Position numbers and translations under genes: made by a program. The notes under the pieces are model-generated. The model searched no databases. It saw nothing but the letters and a program-made list of their open reading frames with translations, and was not told where the DNA came from. This document shows positions 7,054 to 14,427 of a stretch of DNA of 28,081 bases, in pieces (within the stretch, counting starts at the first letter, position 1; each line of letters begins with the position of its first letter). This stretch comes from an uncultured Clostridia bacterium (GTDB lineage: Bacteria; Bacillota; Clostridia; Lachnospirales; Anaerotignaceae): contig CAJUKL010000028.1 of NCBI GenBank assembly GCA_910587195.1, positions 1,623-29,703 on the forward strand. Direction: 5' to 3'.

Positions 7054-8548
7054 AAGACTTTTTTCTAGTTTAACCATTGCGCATAAAATTACGGTGTTAT
7101 ATGGAGGCATTTTTTCTTTAGCGTTGTTAATTATCAGCTTTTTTGTTTTAGTAAATGTAACGGTTATTGTACAAAACAATGTTAGAATGGAGATTGTAAA
7201 AATAGTAGAAAATATTGATGAATATATTAAAAATGGTGGCACTATGTCCCAAGAAGCACTGGAAACGCTTTTAGAAAATAAATATGTTGAAGTCAATATT
7301 GTGGATACCAAAAAAAACAAAGTATATAAAAATTCTGTGGGAGAGCTTCCTTTTTTTGTAAGGAAAATCCCCCCAGAACAAGCATATAACAAATTTGAAC
7401 CTTGGAAAAATAATAATTTTCAGTCTGAGGAACTGGAAGAAAGAGGATTTAAGGTAAGCCTGACAAAAGGGTTTCATGTTGGAGAAAAAGAATATTTTAT
7501 TTCTGGTCGAGATGGAAAGGAATTTGTTTTAATAGAAAAAGAAATTAAATTTAACGAAGATTGTTATTTAGTGCAGGCATTTAAAATGATACCAGATAAT
7601 AGTTACTATGTGCAATCTTTTGGATTAAGACTGTTTTTAATTGATATATTTTGCATTTTTTTATCTTTTTTAATTGGAAAATATATTAGTAAAAGAATGT
7701 TAAAGCCGGTGGAAGAAATACAACAAACAGCAGAACGGATTAGCATAGAAGATTTAAGCCAAAGAATTGATACAAGTGGGCCAGATGATGAGATGAAAGA
7801 ATTAGCAGAAACATTTAATTCAATGTTTTCCCGCTTAGAGGCTTCTTTTCAAAAACAAAATCAGTTTGTTTCTGATGCTTCCCATGAATTAAGGACACCC
7901 ATTTCTGTCATACAAGGTTATGCAAATTTAATTAACCGTTGGGGAAAAAGTGACCCTACTGTTTTAGAGGAATCCATACAATCTATTTTGGCAGAAACAG
8001 AGCATATGAGCCAACTGATAAAAAAACTTCTTTTTTTAGCAAAAAGTGACCAAAACCGTATTCCCATTCAAAAAGAACAATTTAACTTAAATGAATTAGT
8101 AAAAGATATTGTGAAGGAAATGAGTGTTGCAAAAGAAAAAAGAAATACTGTGATAGAAGAACAAAAAGAAGTTGAAATTTATGCAGATAATAGCATGGTA
8201 AAGCAGCTTTTATGGATACATTGTGAAAATGCCTTAAAATATACCAAAAAAGAAAGTACCATTACATTTCGTATTTATGAACAAGATGGATATGGTTGTG
8301 TTGATATACAAGACAATGGTACAGGTATGGCGCAAGAAGATGTGACAAGAATCTTTGACCGTTTTTATAGAGCAGATAAATCAAGGAATAAAGAGATTCC
8401 CGGTACAGGGCTAGGACTTTCCATTGCAAAGTGGATTGCAGAAAGCAATGATGGTAAAATTTCAGTAGAAAGTGAATTAGGACAAGGAACAACATTTCAT
8501 AATAAATTTCCTTTGGAAAAAAAGAATCGAAAAAAAGGAAAGGATTGA
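7037..8548 (+). CDS. Membrane sensor histidine kinase
   Basis: 503 residues. TM1 at about 19-45; extracytoplasmic sensor of about 150 residues with no family I recognise; TM2 at about 197-216. HAMP linker follows to about 272, then HisKA with His283 in SDASHELRTPIS, and HATPase_c with N-box ENALKYT (Asn398), G1 box DNGTGMAQED and G2 box GTGLGLSIAKW. A sizeable extracytoplasmic sensor differs from the very short loop of BceS-type intramembrane kinases, so direct ligand sensing outside the membrane is likely. The start ATG lies inside the last codons of the response regulator gene, with GAGGAG about 9 nt upstream. Partner: the response regulator at 6364-7053. Confidence 0.95.
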   Translation: MLKRSKRLFSSLTIAHKITVLYGGIFSLALLIISFFVLVNVTVIVQNNVRMEIVKIVENIDEYIKNGGTMSQEALETLLENKYVEVNIVDTKKNKVYKNSVGELPFFVRKIPPEQAYNKFEPWKNNNFQSEELEERGFKVSLTKGFHVGEKEYFISGRDGKEFVLIEKEIKFNEDCYLVQAFKMIPDNSYYVQSFGLRLFLIDIFCIFLSFLIGKYISKRMLKPVEEIQQTAERISIEDLSQRIDTSGPDDEMKELAETFNSMFSRLEASFQKQNQFVSDASHELRTPISVIQGYANLINRWGKSDPTVLEESIQSILAETEHMSQLIKKLLFLAKSDQNRIPIQKEQFNLNELVKDIVKEMSVAKEKRNTVIEEQKEVEIYADNSMVKQLLWIHCENALKYTKKESTITFRIYEQDGYGCVDIQDNGTGMAQEDVTRIFDRFYRADKSRNKEIPGTGLGLSIAKWIAESNDGKISVESELGQGTTFHNKFPLEKKNRKKGKD

Positions 8549-9640
8549 ATGACAATGAAAAAAAGAGGAATTGTGTTATTGCTTGCAATGTTAGCAAATA
8601 GCATTACAGTATTTGGTCAGTCTATTTCTTTGACAGAATTAGAAATACCTGTAAAAACAGATGCTGTTGTATTAACATTGGAGGAAGCAACTCAAAAAGC
8701 ATTAGCCCATAGTACAACATTAAAAAATAGCAATATGGATTTGCAAATTAGTGAGCAAAAATTGGAAAGTGAAGAAAAAAATATAGCAGGTGGGCATACT
8801 TTTCAACAGCTTTTAAATTATATTAAGCAAAATGCCAATTATACTACCTCGAAATTAAGCCAAGAAGTTGCACAGGAAGGCGTAAAATTTTCTTTAAAAC
8901 AGGTTTATATTGAGATTATAAACAAAGAAAGAGAAATTGCTTTTACAAAACAAAGCATAAAAAATACAGAAAAAGAATTACTGATTGCAAAAACAAAAGT
9001 AAAATTAGGCTTGATTTCAGAACAGGAGTGGAATAATCAAGAATTAAACTATCAAAAAACAATAACTAATGTGCAGCAACAAGAGATAGCTGTAAAAAAT
9101 GCATATCAATCTCTTGCACAACTCATTAACATGGATACTGAAAATTATCAGTTAACTTTAGAACCTGTATATGAACCTTTGACTTTAGAAATGACATTAG
9201 ATACTTATATAAAAGGAAAAATCAATACAGACCCTAACATTAAGCAAAAACAAATTAGTTTAGAAACAGCAGAGTCAGAAGCAAAATTTACACACGCAAC
9301 GGTACCAGAAACAACAACAGCCGATGAAGAAGCAGATAATAGTGTTGCAAAAGCAGAATTATCTTTAGCAGATGAAAAACAAAATTTAAAAACAAAAATA
9401 GAAAATTGTTATGATACTATTCTAAATTTAGAAGCAAATTATCAGCAAAATTTGAAAGAATTAGAAACTTTAAAAAAGCAGTTGCTTATTACGCAAAAAA
9501 AATATGAGTTAAAACAAAATACAGAATTAGATGTCTTAAAAGCAAAACAAAGTATTGCGGAAAAAGAAAGCGAGATAATAGGACAAATTTATGAACATAT
9601 GCTTTTAATGGAACAATTTGAAAATCCATACCTTTCCTAA
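8549..9640 (+). CDS. Short TolC/OEP-family coiled-coil protein
   Basis: 363 residues with an N-terminal signal (GIVLLLAMLANSITVFGQS). Two OEP-like helical repeats are visible. The first starts at LTLEEATQKALAHSTTLKNS and includes LIAKTKVKLGLISEQEW and AYQSLAQLINMD. The second starts near 223 (INTDPNIKQKQISLETAESE) and ends with KKQLLITQKKYELKQNTELD. Where outer-membrane TolC proteins have about 50-70-residue beta-hairpin insertions, this one has only short linkers: about 82-102 in repeat 1, and a Thr/Glu/Asp stretch at about 250-272 in repeat 2. It therefore looks like a periplasmic-type alpha-barrel without its membrane barrel. ATG 8549 directly follows the kinase TGA; ATG 8555 is an equally possible start. 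Last gene of the operon; a hairpin spans its stop codon. Confidence 0.8.
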   Translation: MTMKKRGIVLLLAMLANSITVFGQSISLTELEIPVKTDAVVLTLEEATQKALAHSTTLKNSNMDLQISEQKLESEEKNIAGGHTFQQLLNYIKQNANYTTSKLSQEVAQEGVKFSLKQVYIEIINKEREIAFTKQSIKNTEKELLIAKTKVKLGLISEQEWNNQELNYQKTITNVQQQEIAVKNAYQSLAQLINMDTENYQLTLEPVYEPLTLEMTLDTYIKGKINTDPNIKQKQISLETAESEAKFTHATVPETTTADEEADNSVAKAELSLADEKQNLKTKIENCYDTILNLEANYQQNLKELETLKKQLLITQKKYELKQNTELDVLKAKQSIAEKESEIIGQIYEHMLLMEQFENPYLS

Positions 9641-9663
9641 AAGAAAGGTAGCAAAGAATTTTT
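9629..9663 (+). repeat. Dispersed hairpin repeat, copy C (short)
   Basis: TACCTTTC (9629-9636) pairs with GAAAGGTA (9643-9650) around a loop containing the TAA stop of the TolC-like gene (9638-9640). GCAAAGAATTTTT follows, as in the other copies, which have the palindrome followed by AAAGAACTTT. The U-rich tract after the stem means it could also serve as the operon terminator. Confidence 0.65.
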
Positions 9664-10001
9664 AAAAAATTTTTGTCTATAGCATGGTAACTACATTTTT
9701 CTCTGAAAAATGGGTATTCTAAAAAACCAAAAAATCTGTAACACCTTATCAGGAAAACGAAGTTTTCCATAAAAGTTTTGTCCAACTTTTTCAAAAGTTG
9801 GTGGAATTTGAGGCAACGCCTCAAGGTTTTAGTAAAAGAATATTGTTTTATTTGCGGACGCTGTCCGCACCTGCAAACTTTCTTGAAAGAAAGTTTGACA
9901 AAGAACTTTATCTTTTACAAACGCAATGCTATCGTTATTTAGAGAGAAAAGCTCTCAATATTTTAAATGTGCGTTTAGCCACTCCCATTACAACAATAGC
10001 A
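9664..10001. other. Non-coding, hairpin-dense intergenic stretch
   Basis: No credible gene. At least five short perfect inverted repeats lie within about 210 bp: 9752-9768 (7-bp stem, GAA loop), 9782-9801 (9-bp stem, 2-nt loop), 9808-9824 (TTGAGGC/GCCTCAA, AAC loop), 9853-9869 (TGCGGAC/GTCCGCA, GCT loop) and 9942-9956 (5-bp stem). Repeat copy D lies at 9874-9913. The stems are not followed by the long T-runs of ordinary terminators. Confidence 0.75.
9874..9913 (+). repeat. Dispersed hairpin repeat, copy D
   Basis: A 24-nt palindrome (9874-9897) with the same core TTTCTTGAAAGAAA as copies A and B but with the outer pairs changed to CAAAC/GTTTG, so pairing is kept. It is followed by ACAAAGAACTTTA, matching the AAAGAACTTT string of the other copies. 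Confidence 0.7.
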
Positions 10002-10030
10002 TTGACAAAATAAAAAAAGAAGATTATAAT
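10002..10030 (+). promoter_or_regulatory. Consensus sigma-A promoter of the thiamine operon
   Basis: Perfect -35 TTGACA (10002-10007), 17-nt spacer and perfect -10 TATAAT (10025-10030). Transcription should start near 10037, just ahead of the TPP aptamer. Confidence 0.92.
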
Positions 10031-10039
10031 AAAGAAAAG

Positions 10040-10131
10040 TTGCTAGGGGTGCCAATGTAGTGTTGGCTGAGAACAAAAGCGTAATTTTGTACCCTTAAAC
10101 CTGAACTAGGTAATGCTAGCGGAGGGAAGCC
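10040..10131 (+). promoter_or_regulatory. TPP riboswitch (THI element)
   Basis: Conserved THI-box blocks occur in order: AGGGGTGCC at the 5' side, GGCTGAGA (10064-10071), ACCCTT (10091-10096), then ACCTGAACTAGGTAATGC and CGGAGGGAAGC at the 3' side. The P3 arm is the variable AACAAAAGCGTAATTTTGT part. The aptamer binds thiamine pyrophosphate. An intrinsic terminator follows at 10144-10182, so the mechanism is most likely TPP-induced premature termination ahead of thiW-thiD. Confidence 0.97.
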
Positions 10132-10143
10132 GGTTTAGTGCAT

Positions 10144-10182
10144 AAAGCATAGCAAAGAATAATTGCTATGCTTTCTTTTTTT
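10144..10182 (+). terminator. Riboswitch expression-platform terminator
   Basis: Perfect 12-bp stem AAAGCATAGCAA (10144-10155) / TTGCTATGCTTT (10163-10174) with a 7-nt loop, followed by CTTTTTTT. It lies 12 nt after the aptamer and about 100 nt before thiW. Confidence 0.93.
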
Positions 10183-10286
10183 GAATTTCTTTTTTTTAAC
10201 CATGGTGTTCCGTTATCATCATCTAAAGTTTTTGTTCCACTTCAATGTGCAGTCGTCAAAATTCTTTGTTAAAGGAGATGACGTAT

Positions 10287-10781
10287 ATGAAAACAAAAAA
10301 ATTAACAGTATCAGCATTACTTATTGCAATCGGTGCTTTAGCGGGACAACTTATATATATCCCTATAGGAGCATCAAAGTGCTTTCCAGTGCAGCACACT
10401 ATAAATGTACTTTCGGCTGTATTATTAGGTCCTTATTATGGTGTAGCAAATGCCTTTTGTATTTCGCTCTTAAGAAATTTTATGGGTACTGGTTCTTTGA
10501 TGGCATTTCCGGGCAGCATGGTAGGTGCACTATTAGCAGGACAAATGTATCGCTTAACCCAAAATAATTATGTTACAGCAGCAGGTGAAGTGTTTGGGAC
10601 TGGAATATTAGGCGGATTTTTAGCGGTACCGATTGCAACTTTTTTAATGGGAAATGCAGTAGGCGCATTTGCTTATGTTGTGCCATTTTTAATTAGCACC
10701 ACAGGTGGCAGCGTGATTGCAGTTATAATATTGCAATCAAAAGCATTTGTAAAAACGGCAAAAAAAATAATAGAAGAATAA
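10287..10781 (+). CDS. thiW: ThiW, S component of an ECF-type thiamine-precursor transporter
   Basis: A 164-residue very hydrophobic protein with about five or six membrane helices. It begins MKTKKLTVSALLIAIGALAG and carries the ThiW-like segment IPIGASKCFPVQHTINVLSA, then the LGPYYGV and RNFMGTGSLMAFPGSMVGA stretches. ThiW proteins are substrate-capture subunits thought to bring in a thiamine precursor (thiazole side), using the shared EcfAA'T module encoded elsewhere. ATG 10287 is chosen because AAAGGAG (10271-10277) lies 9 nt upstream; ATG 10278 sits on the RBS itself. Controlled by the TPP riboswitch; thiD begins 12 bp downstream. Confidence 0.92.
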   Translation: MKTKKLTVSALLIAIGALAGQLIYIPIGASKCFPVQHTINVLSAVLLGPYYGVANAFCISLLRNFMGTGSLMAFPGSMVGALLAGQMYRLTQNNYVTAAGEVFGTGILGGFLAVPIATFLMGNAVGAFAYVVPFLISTTGGSVIAVIILQSKAFVKTAKKIIEE

Positions 10782-10793
10782 GGAGATTTTATC

Positions 10794-11579
10794 ATGAAAC
10801 ATGTTTTGACGATTGCTGGAAGTGATAGTTGTGGAGGAGCAGGAATACAGGCAGATATTAAAACATTTTCTGCACTGGGAACGTATGGCATGAGTGTTAT
10901 TACAGCTGTTACTGTACAAAATACGCAAGGTGTTTTTGGTTGTCAGGATATTACACCCGATATAATTGCGGGGCAAATTGACGCTATTTTTACAGATATT
11001 GAAGTACATGCAGTAAAAATAGGTATGGTTTCCCAAATCGAAACCATAAAAATAATTGCACAAAAATTAAAACAATATCAAGCAAAAAATATAGTGCTAG
11101 ACCCTGTTATGATTTCTAAAAGCGGCTTTGATTTAATGCAAAAAAATGCAAAAGAAACTTTAATAAAAGAGTTACTTCCACTTGCTTTTGTGGTAACACC
11201 TAATTTACCAGAAGCAGAAGTAATTACTGGTCTTTCTATTCAAAATTTAGAGGACATGGAAAAAGCAGCAAAAATTATTTATGATATGGGCGCAAAAAAT
11301 ATTTTGATAAAAGGTGGTCATTTGGAGCATGATGCAACCGATATATTATTTGATGGAAAAAATTATATTCACCTAAAAGAAAAAAGAATTCAAACAAAAA
11401 ATACACATGGCACTGGTTGTACCTTATCCTCAGCGATTGCAGCAAATCTTGCAAAAGATAAAACCGTACAGCAGGCAGTAGAAAATGCGAAAGAATATAT
11501 TACTGGTGCGATTGAACATTCTCTTGCTATTGGAAAAGGTGTTGGTCCAACAAATCATTTTTATGCTTTATTTTCTTAA
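10794..11579 (+). CDS. thiD: Hydroxymethylpyrimidine/phosphomethylpyrimidine kinase ThiD
   Basis: 261 residues, the usual length for ThiD (ribokinase superfamily). N-terminal LTIAGSDSCGGAGIQADIKT binds the HMP substrate, VLDPVMISKSG and VVTPNLPEAEVITG are family motifs, and KNTHGTGCTLSSAIAA is the ATP-binding/anion-hole motif with the catalytic Asp/Cys region. It phosphorylates HMP to HMP-P and HMP-PP in thiamine biosynthesis and salvage. AAGGAG precedes ATG 10794. It is the last gene of the short thiW-thiD operon; thiM and thiE, often found with it, are absent here. Confidence 0.96.
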   Translation: MKHVLTIAGSDSCGGAGIQADIKTFSALGTYGMSVITAVTVQNTQGVFGCQDITPDIIAGQIDAIFTDIEVHAVKIGMVSQIETIKIIAQKLKQYQAKNIVLDPVMISKSGFDLMQKNAKETLIKELLPLAFVVTPNLPEAEVITGLSIQNLEDMEKAAKIIYDMGAKNILIKGGHLEHDATDILFDGKNYIHLKEKRIQTKNTHGTGCTLSSAIAANLAKDKTVQQAVENAKEYITGAIEHSLAIGKGVGPTNHFYALFS

Positions 11580-11597
11580 AATATTGATTTTATAAGG

Positions 11598-11619
11598 AAA
11601 AACTTCAATAAAGTTTTTT
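11598..11619 (+). terminator. Intrinsic terminator after thiD
   Basis: AAAAACTT (11598-11605), 5-nt loop, AAGTTTTT (11611-11618) with one more T. An A/T-rich stem merging into a T-run, 18 bp after the thiD stop. Confidence 0.6.
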
Positions 11620-11627
11620 GCAAATGG

Positions 11628-11656
11628 AAAGGAGCAGTAACATAACTGCCCCTTTT
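11628..11656. terminator. Possible bidirectional terminator between convergent thiD and pct
   Basis: AAAGGAGCAGT (11628-11638), loop AACATA, ACTGCCCCTTT (11645-11655): an 11-bp stem with one mismatch, 6 bp from the pct stop codon. On the plus strand it is followed by TTATATTTT; on the minus strand it directly follows pct. Confidence 0.6.
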
Positions 11657-11661
11657 ATATT

Positions 11662-13224
11662 TTAGTCTTCTTTTAATCCCATAAGAGCGTCTGCAAACAA
11701 ACGTGCATCCATTAATTTTGGTTCGCCCTCAATCACTGGTTTAAATTCCATTTGGTCAAGAATGTCTTTTTGAAGGTCAATGCCAGGTGCAATTTCTGTC
11801 AAATGCAAACCATCTGCTTTTAATTCAAATACACATCTTTCTGTGATATACATTACTTTTTGACCATTTTGTAAAGCAATATCACCATTAAATGTTACCT
11901 GACCAACTTGTTTAATAAATTTTTTCTGTTTTCCTTCTTGTTCAATCACAACTTTACCATCTACTACTTTCACTTTTAAGCCACCTGCTGTAAATGTTCC
12001 ACAGAAAAATACTTTAGGGGAGTTTTGTGTAATATTGATAAAGCCGCCACAGCCTGCAATTTTAGGGCCAAATCTGGAAACATTAATATTTCCTTTTTCG
12101 TCACATTCTGCAAGACCTAAGTATGCAAAGTCAAGACCGCCACCATCATAGAAGTCAAATTGATAAGCATGTTCAATCAATGCATCTGCATTTCTTGTAG
12201 AACCAAATTGTGCGCCACCTTGAGGAACGCCACCAATCGCACCACTTTCTGCTGTCAATGTCATGTAATCGCCAATGCCTTCTTCACTTGCTACAGAAGC
12301 AACATATTCAGGAGCACCAACGCCCAAGTTTACAACAACATCTTTTTCTAGTTCCAGAACGCCACGTCTACCAATAATTTTCTTTGCACTTAAAGGCAAT
12401 GGAGCAGGTGCAACATCTGGAGCTCTTTTTTCTCCAGAAAGAGTTGGGTCATAATCCCAGTCAAGAGATTGTTGATGGTCAGCAGGGTCAGCTACCACAA
12501 CATAGTCAACATAAATACCAGGGATTCTAACATTACGAGGGTCTAATGTACCATTTTTAACAATTCTTTCTACCTGCACTACTACAATACCTTTTCCAGC
12601 GGAATTTTTGGTAGCTTGTGCAACAGAAGTAGCCTCCAATGGAGCAACTTCTTTTTCTAATGTAATGTTACCACTTTCATCAGCATAAGTACCTCTAATA
12701 AATGCAACATTAATAGGGAAAGAAGGATAGAAAAGGTAATCTTCACCTTCAAAGTTTACCAATTTTACAATATCTTCTTTTGTCATATCATTTACTTTAC
12801 CGCCGCCATTTCTAGGGTCGATAAAAGTACCCATACCAATTTTTGTAAGGATACCAGGTCTATGTCCAGCAATTTCTCTAAATAACTGAACTAAAGCACC
12901 TTGAGAAACATTATATGCTTCCATTTCATTGTTTAAAGCCATTTTTCCAAGTGCAGGAACAGTTGCCCAGTGACCAGCAATAAATCTTTTTAAAAGACCT
13001 TTGTGCGCATAATGTTCGCCGCCTCTGCCATCTCTGTTACCTTGAGAGCCTGCATAAATATAGGTAATATTGCTTGGGTGACCTGTTTCAAGGAATCTTT
13101 TTTCAACTGCTTTATTTAACGCTTCTGGAATAGAACTGCCAACAAAACCGCTTGTGGTTAAGGTATCGCCATCTTCAACTAAGTTTGCTGCTTCTGCTGC
13201 GGTGATAATTTTCACTTTTCTCAT
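11662..13224 (-). CDS. pct: Propionate (lactate) CoA-transferase
   Basis: 520 residues. A class I CoA-transferase with fused alpha and beta halves. The catalytic glutamate is Glu326 in LTAESGAIGG. The N-terminal half carries TTSGFVGS and GSQGNRDGRGGEH; the C-terminal half carries VVNLGVGAPEY, GGGLDFAYLGLAE and the Gly-rich GPKIAGCGGFINI. It moves CoA between propionyl-CoA/acetyl-CoA and lactate, forming (R)-lactoyl-CoA for the dehydratase and releasing propionate. From memory the protein closely matches Pct of Anaerotignum (Clostridium) propionicum. ATG 13224 is preferred: AGGAGG is 10 nt upstream, while the in-frame TTG 13230 is only 4 nt from it. Fourth gene of lcdC-lcdA-lcdB-pct; a hairpin lies in the 67-nt gap after lcdB. 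Confidence 0.95.
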   Translation of the reverse strand: MRKVKIITAAEAANLVEDGDTLTTSGFVGSSIPEALNKAVEKRFLETGHPSNITYIYAGSQGNRDGRGGEHYAHKGLLKRFIAGHWATVPALGKMALNNEMEAYNVSQGALVQLFREIAGHRPGILTKIGMGTFIDPRNGGGKVNDMTKEDIVKLVNFEGEDYLFYPSFPINVAFIRGTYADESGNITLEKEVAPLEATSVAQATKNSAGKGIVVVQVERIVKNGTLDPRNVRIPGIYVDYVVVADPADHQQSLDWDYDPTLSGEKRAPDVAPAPLPLSAKKIIGRRGVLELEKDVVVNLGVGAPEYVASVASEEGIGDYMTLTAESGAIGGVPQGGAQFGSTRNADALIEHAYQFDFYDGGGLDFAYLGLAECDEKGNINVSRFGPKIAGCGGFINITQNSPKVFFCGTFTAGGLKVKVVDGKVVIEQEGKQKKFIKQVGQVTFNGDIALQNGQKVMYITERCVFELKADGLHLTEIAPGIDLQKDILDQMEFKPVIEGEPKLMDARLFADALMGLKED

Positions 13225-13256
13225 AAACAAAAAGCCTCCTATATTAAAATAATGAT

Positions 13257-13281
13257 GGGGACAACTCCAAGAGCTGTCCCC
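13257..13281 (-). promoter_or_regulatory. Intercistronic hairpin between lcdB and pct
   Basis: On the minus strand GGGGACAGCTC, loop TTG, GAGTTGTCCCC: an 11-bp stem with one G-U pair, 10 nt after the lcdB stop and about 32 nt before the pct start. No T-run of terminator quality follows, so it looks like an mRNA processing/stability element or weak attenuator rather than a full terminator. Confidence 0.75.
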
Positions 13282-13291
13282 TATAAAAATA

Positions 13292-14413
13292 TTACATATT
13301 TTCTACAAAGCTCTGTACTCTTGTTCTAACTTGTTCAAATGCAGTCGCTTCTTGGTCAACTTCAATCATGAGGCTCTTAATGCCTTTTTCTTCAAATTGT
13401 CTATAATATACTGGATAATCCCATTCTTCTGGGTCACAGAATTTCATCATACAAACGATAACTGCATCTGCTTCTGTTTGAGCAACCATATCCATAAGCA
13501 TTTTGCCACGGATTTTCTTTGTATCTGTTGCTACAGAACAGCCATAGAATTGCTGCCATTGTTTTGCCAATCTGTAAAGAGGGCCTTCTTCACCATCAAT
13601 AACATCTGTACGAATTTGTCTGGATTCTTGTGCCAAATCGTCAGCAACGATAGCAACGCCAAATTCTTTAAAGATGTCAAGCAATTCGTTAGGTTCTGCC
13701 ATAATACCTGTAAGGATAACTTTTTTGCCATCCCAAGGTTTTACTTCAGATTTTTTGATTTCGTCAATCAATTCTCTTACCAATGCTGTGTGTTTGGATT
13801 TTTCCATAAACATTCTGGATTTAAATACAGCATGACGAGCAACAGGGTCAACCACTTGAGGGTAGTCTGCTGCAACTTTTACAAACTCTCTCATTACTGC
13901 TCTATTTTCGTTGTAAACTTTGATAGAGTCTTCAATAGCGGAGTTTGTGATTGTAGCGCCAACAACTTTTTCCAATTTTGTTTTAATCAATTTATATTCT
14001 TCTACTAAGAATTTATTTGCAGCTTCCAGAGGTCTGTTTTGTGGGTGTGTAAACACGATAGTTGGTGATGTGCCTTTCCATTTTTGGCTTAAGCATTTCA
14101 ATGTGTCACAAGGAACAGAAATCAAAACTGCTGCTAAATCATCATAAGCGCCTTCACATTGTAATTCCATAATTTGCTGCATAATAGAGCAAGCAAATGG
14201 AGGTAAATATGTACGTGCTTTTGCAATTTGTTTTTGTCCGCCCCAAATACCCATAGGAAGGTAACCTGTAGCGTGAACTAATTCTTCTGGTGCATATAAA
14301 GGCATGATACCAATAGCGCCTTTTCCTGTTTCAGCTTTAAAATCATCCATTGCTTTTTTTGGATTTGCTGCAACGTCTGCTAATTGTTTTAAAATATCTT
14401 CAACTCTACTCAT
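13292..14413 (-). CDS. lcdB: (R)-Lactoyl-CoA dehydratase beta subunit
   Basis: 373 residues, matching the roughly 375 of the family (2-hydroxyacyl-CoA dehydratase D component, HgdB/HadC/FldC type). Conserved cysteines that can hold the [4Fe-4S] cluster include Cys75 (PPFACSIMQQ), Cys102/Cys107 (SVPCDTLKCL) and Cys321/Cys326 (IVCMMKFCDPEEWDYP). With LcdA it forms the heterodimer that dehydrates (R)-2-hydroxyacyl-CoA by a ketyl-radical mechanism after one-electron activation by LcdC. AGGGGGAG precedes ATG 14413, 14 bp after lcdA. Lactoyl-CoA is inferred as substrate from resemblance to A. propionicum LcdB and from the adjacent pct; 2-hydroxyisocaproyl- or phenyllactyl-CoA cannot be strictly excluded by sequence alone. 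Confidence 0.92.
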   Translation of the reverse strand: MSRVEDILKQLADVAANPKKAMDDFKAETGKGAIGIMPLYAPEELVHATGYLPMGIWGGQKQIAKARTYLPPFACSIMQQIMELQCEGAYDDLAAVLISVPCDTLKCLSQKWKGTSPTIVFTHPQNRPLEAANKFLVEEYKLIKTKLEKVVGATITNSAIEDSIKVYNENRAVMREFVKVAADYPQVVDPVARHAVFKSRMFMEKSKHTALVRELIDEIKKSEVKPWDGKKVILTGIMAEPNELLDIFKEFGVAIVADDLAQESRQIRTDVIDGEEGPLYRLAKQWQQFYGCSVATDTKKIRGKMLMDMVAQTEADAVIVCMMKFCDPEEWDYPVYYRQFEEKGIKSLMIEVDQEATAFEQVRTRVQSFVENM

Positions 14414-14427
14414 TATTTTTCTCCCCC

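Noticed and set aside
9798..10013. Plus-strand frame of 71 codons across the hairpin island
   Set aside because: It reads through inverted repeats, crosses the thi -35 box and has no RBS or recognisable domain.
10163..10567. Plus-strand frame of 134 codons overlapping thiW
   Set aside because: It begins inside the riboswitch terminator and overlaps thiW in another frame; thiW has the RBS and the family motifs.
13331..14008. 225-codon plus-strand frame opposite lcdB
   Set aside because: Cys/Phe/Asn-rich translation typical of the antisense of a conserved gene; no RBS.
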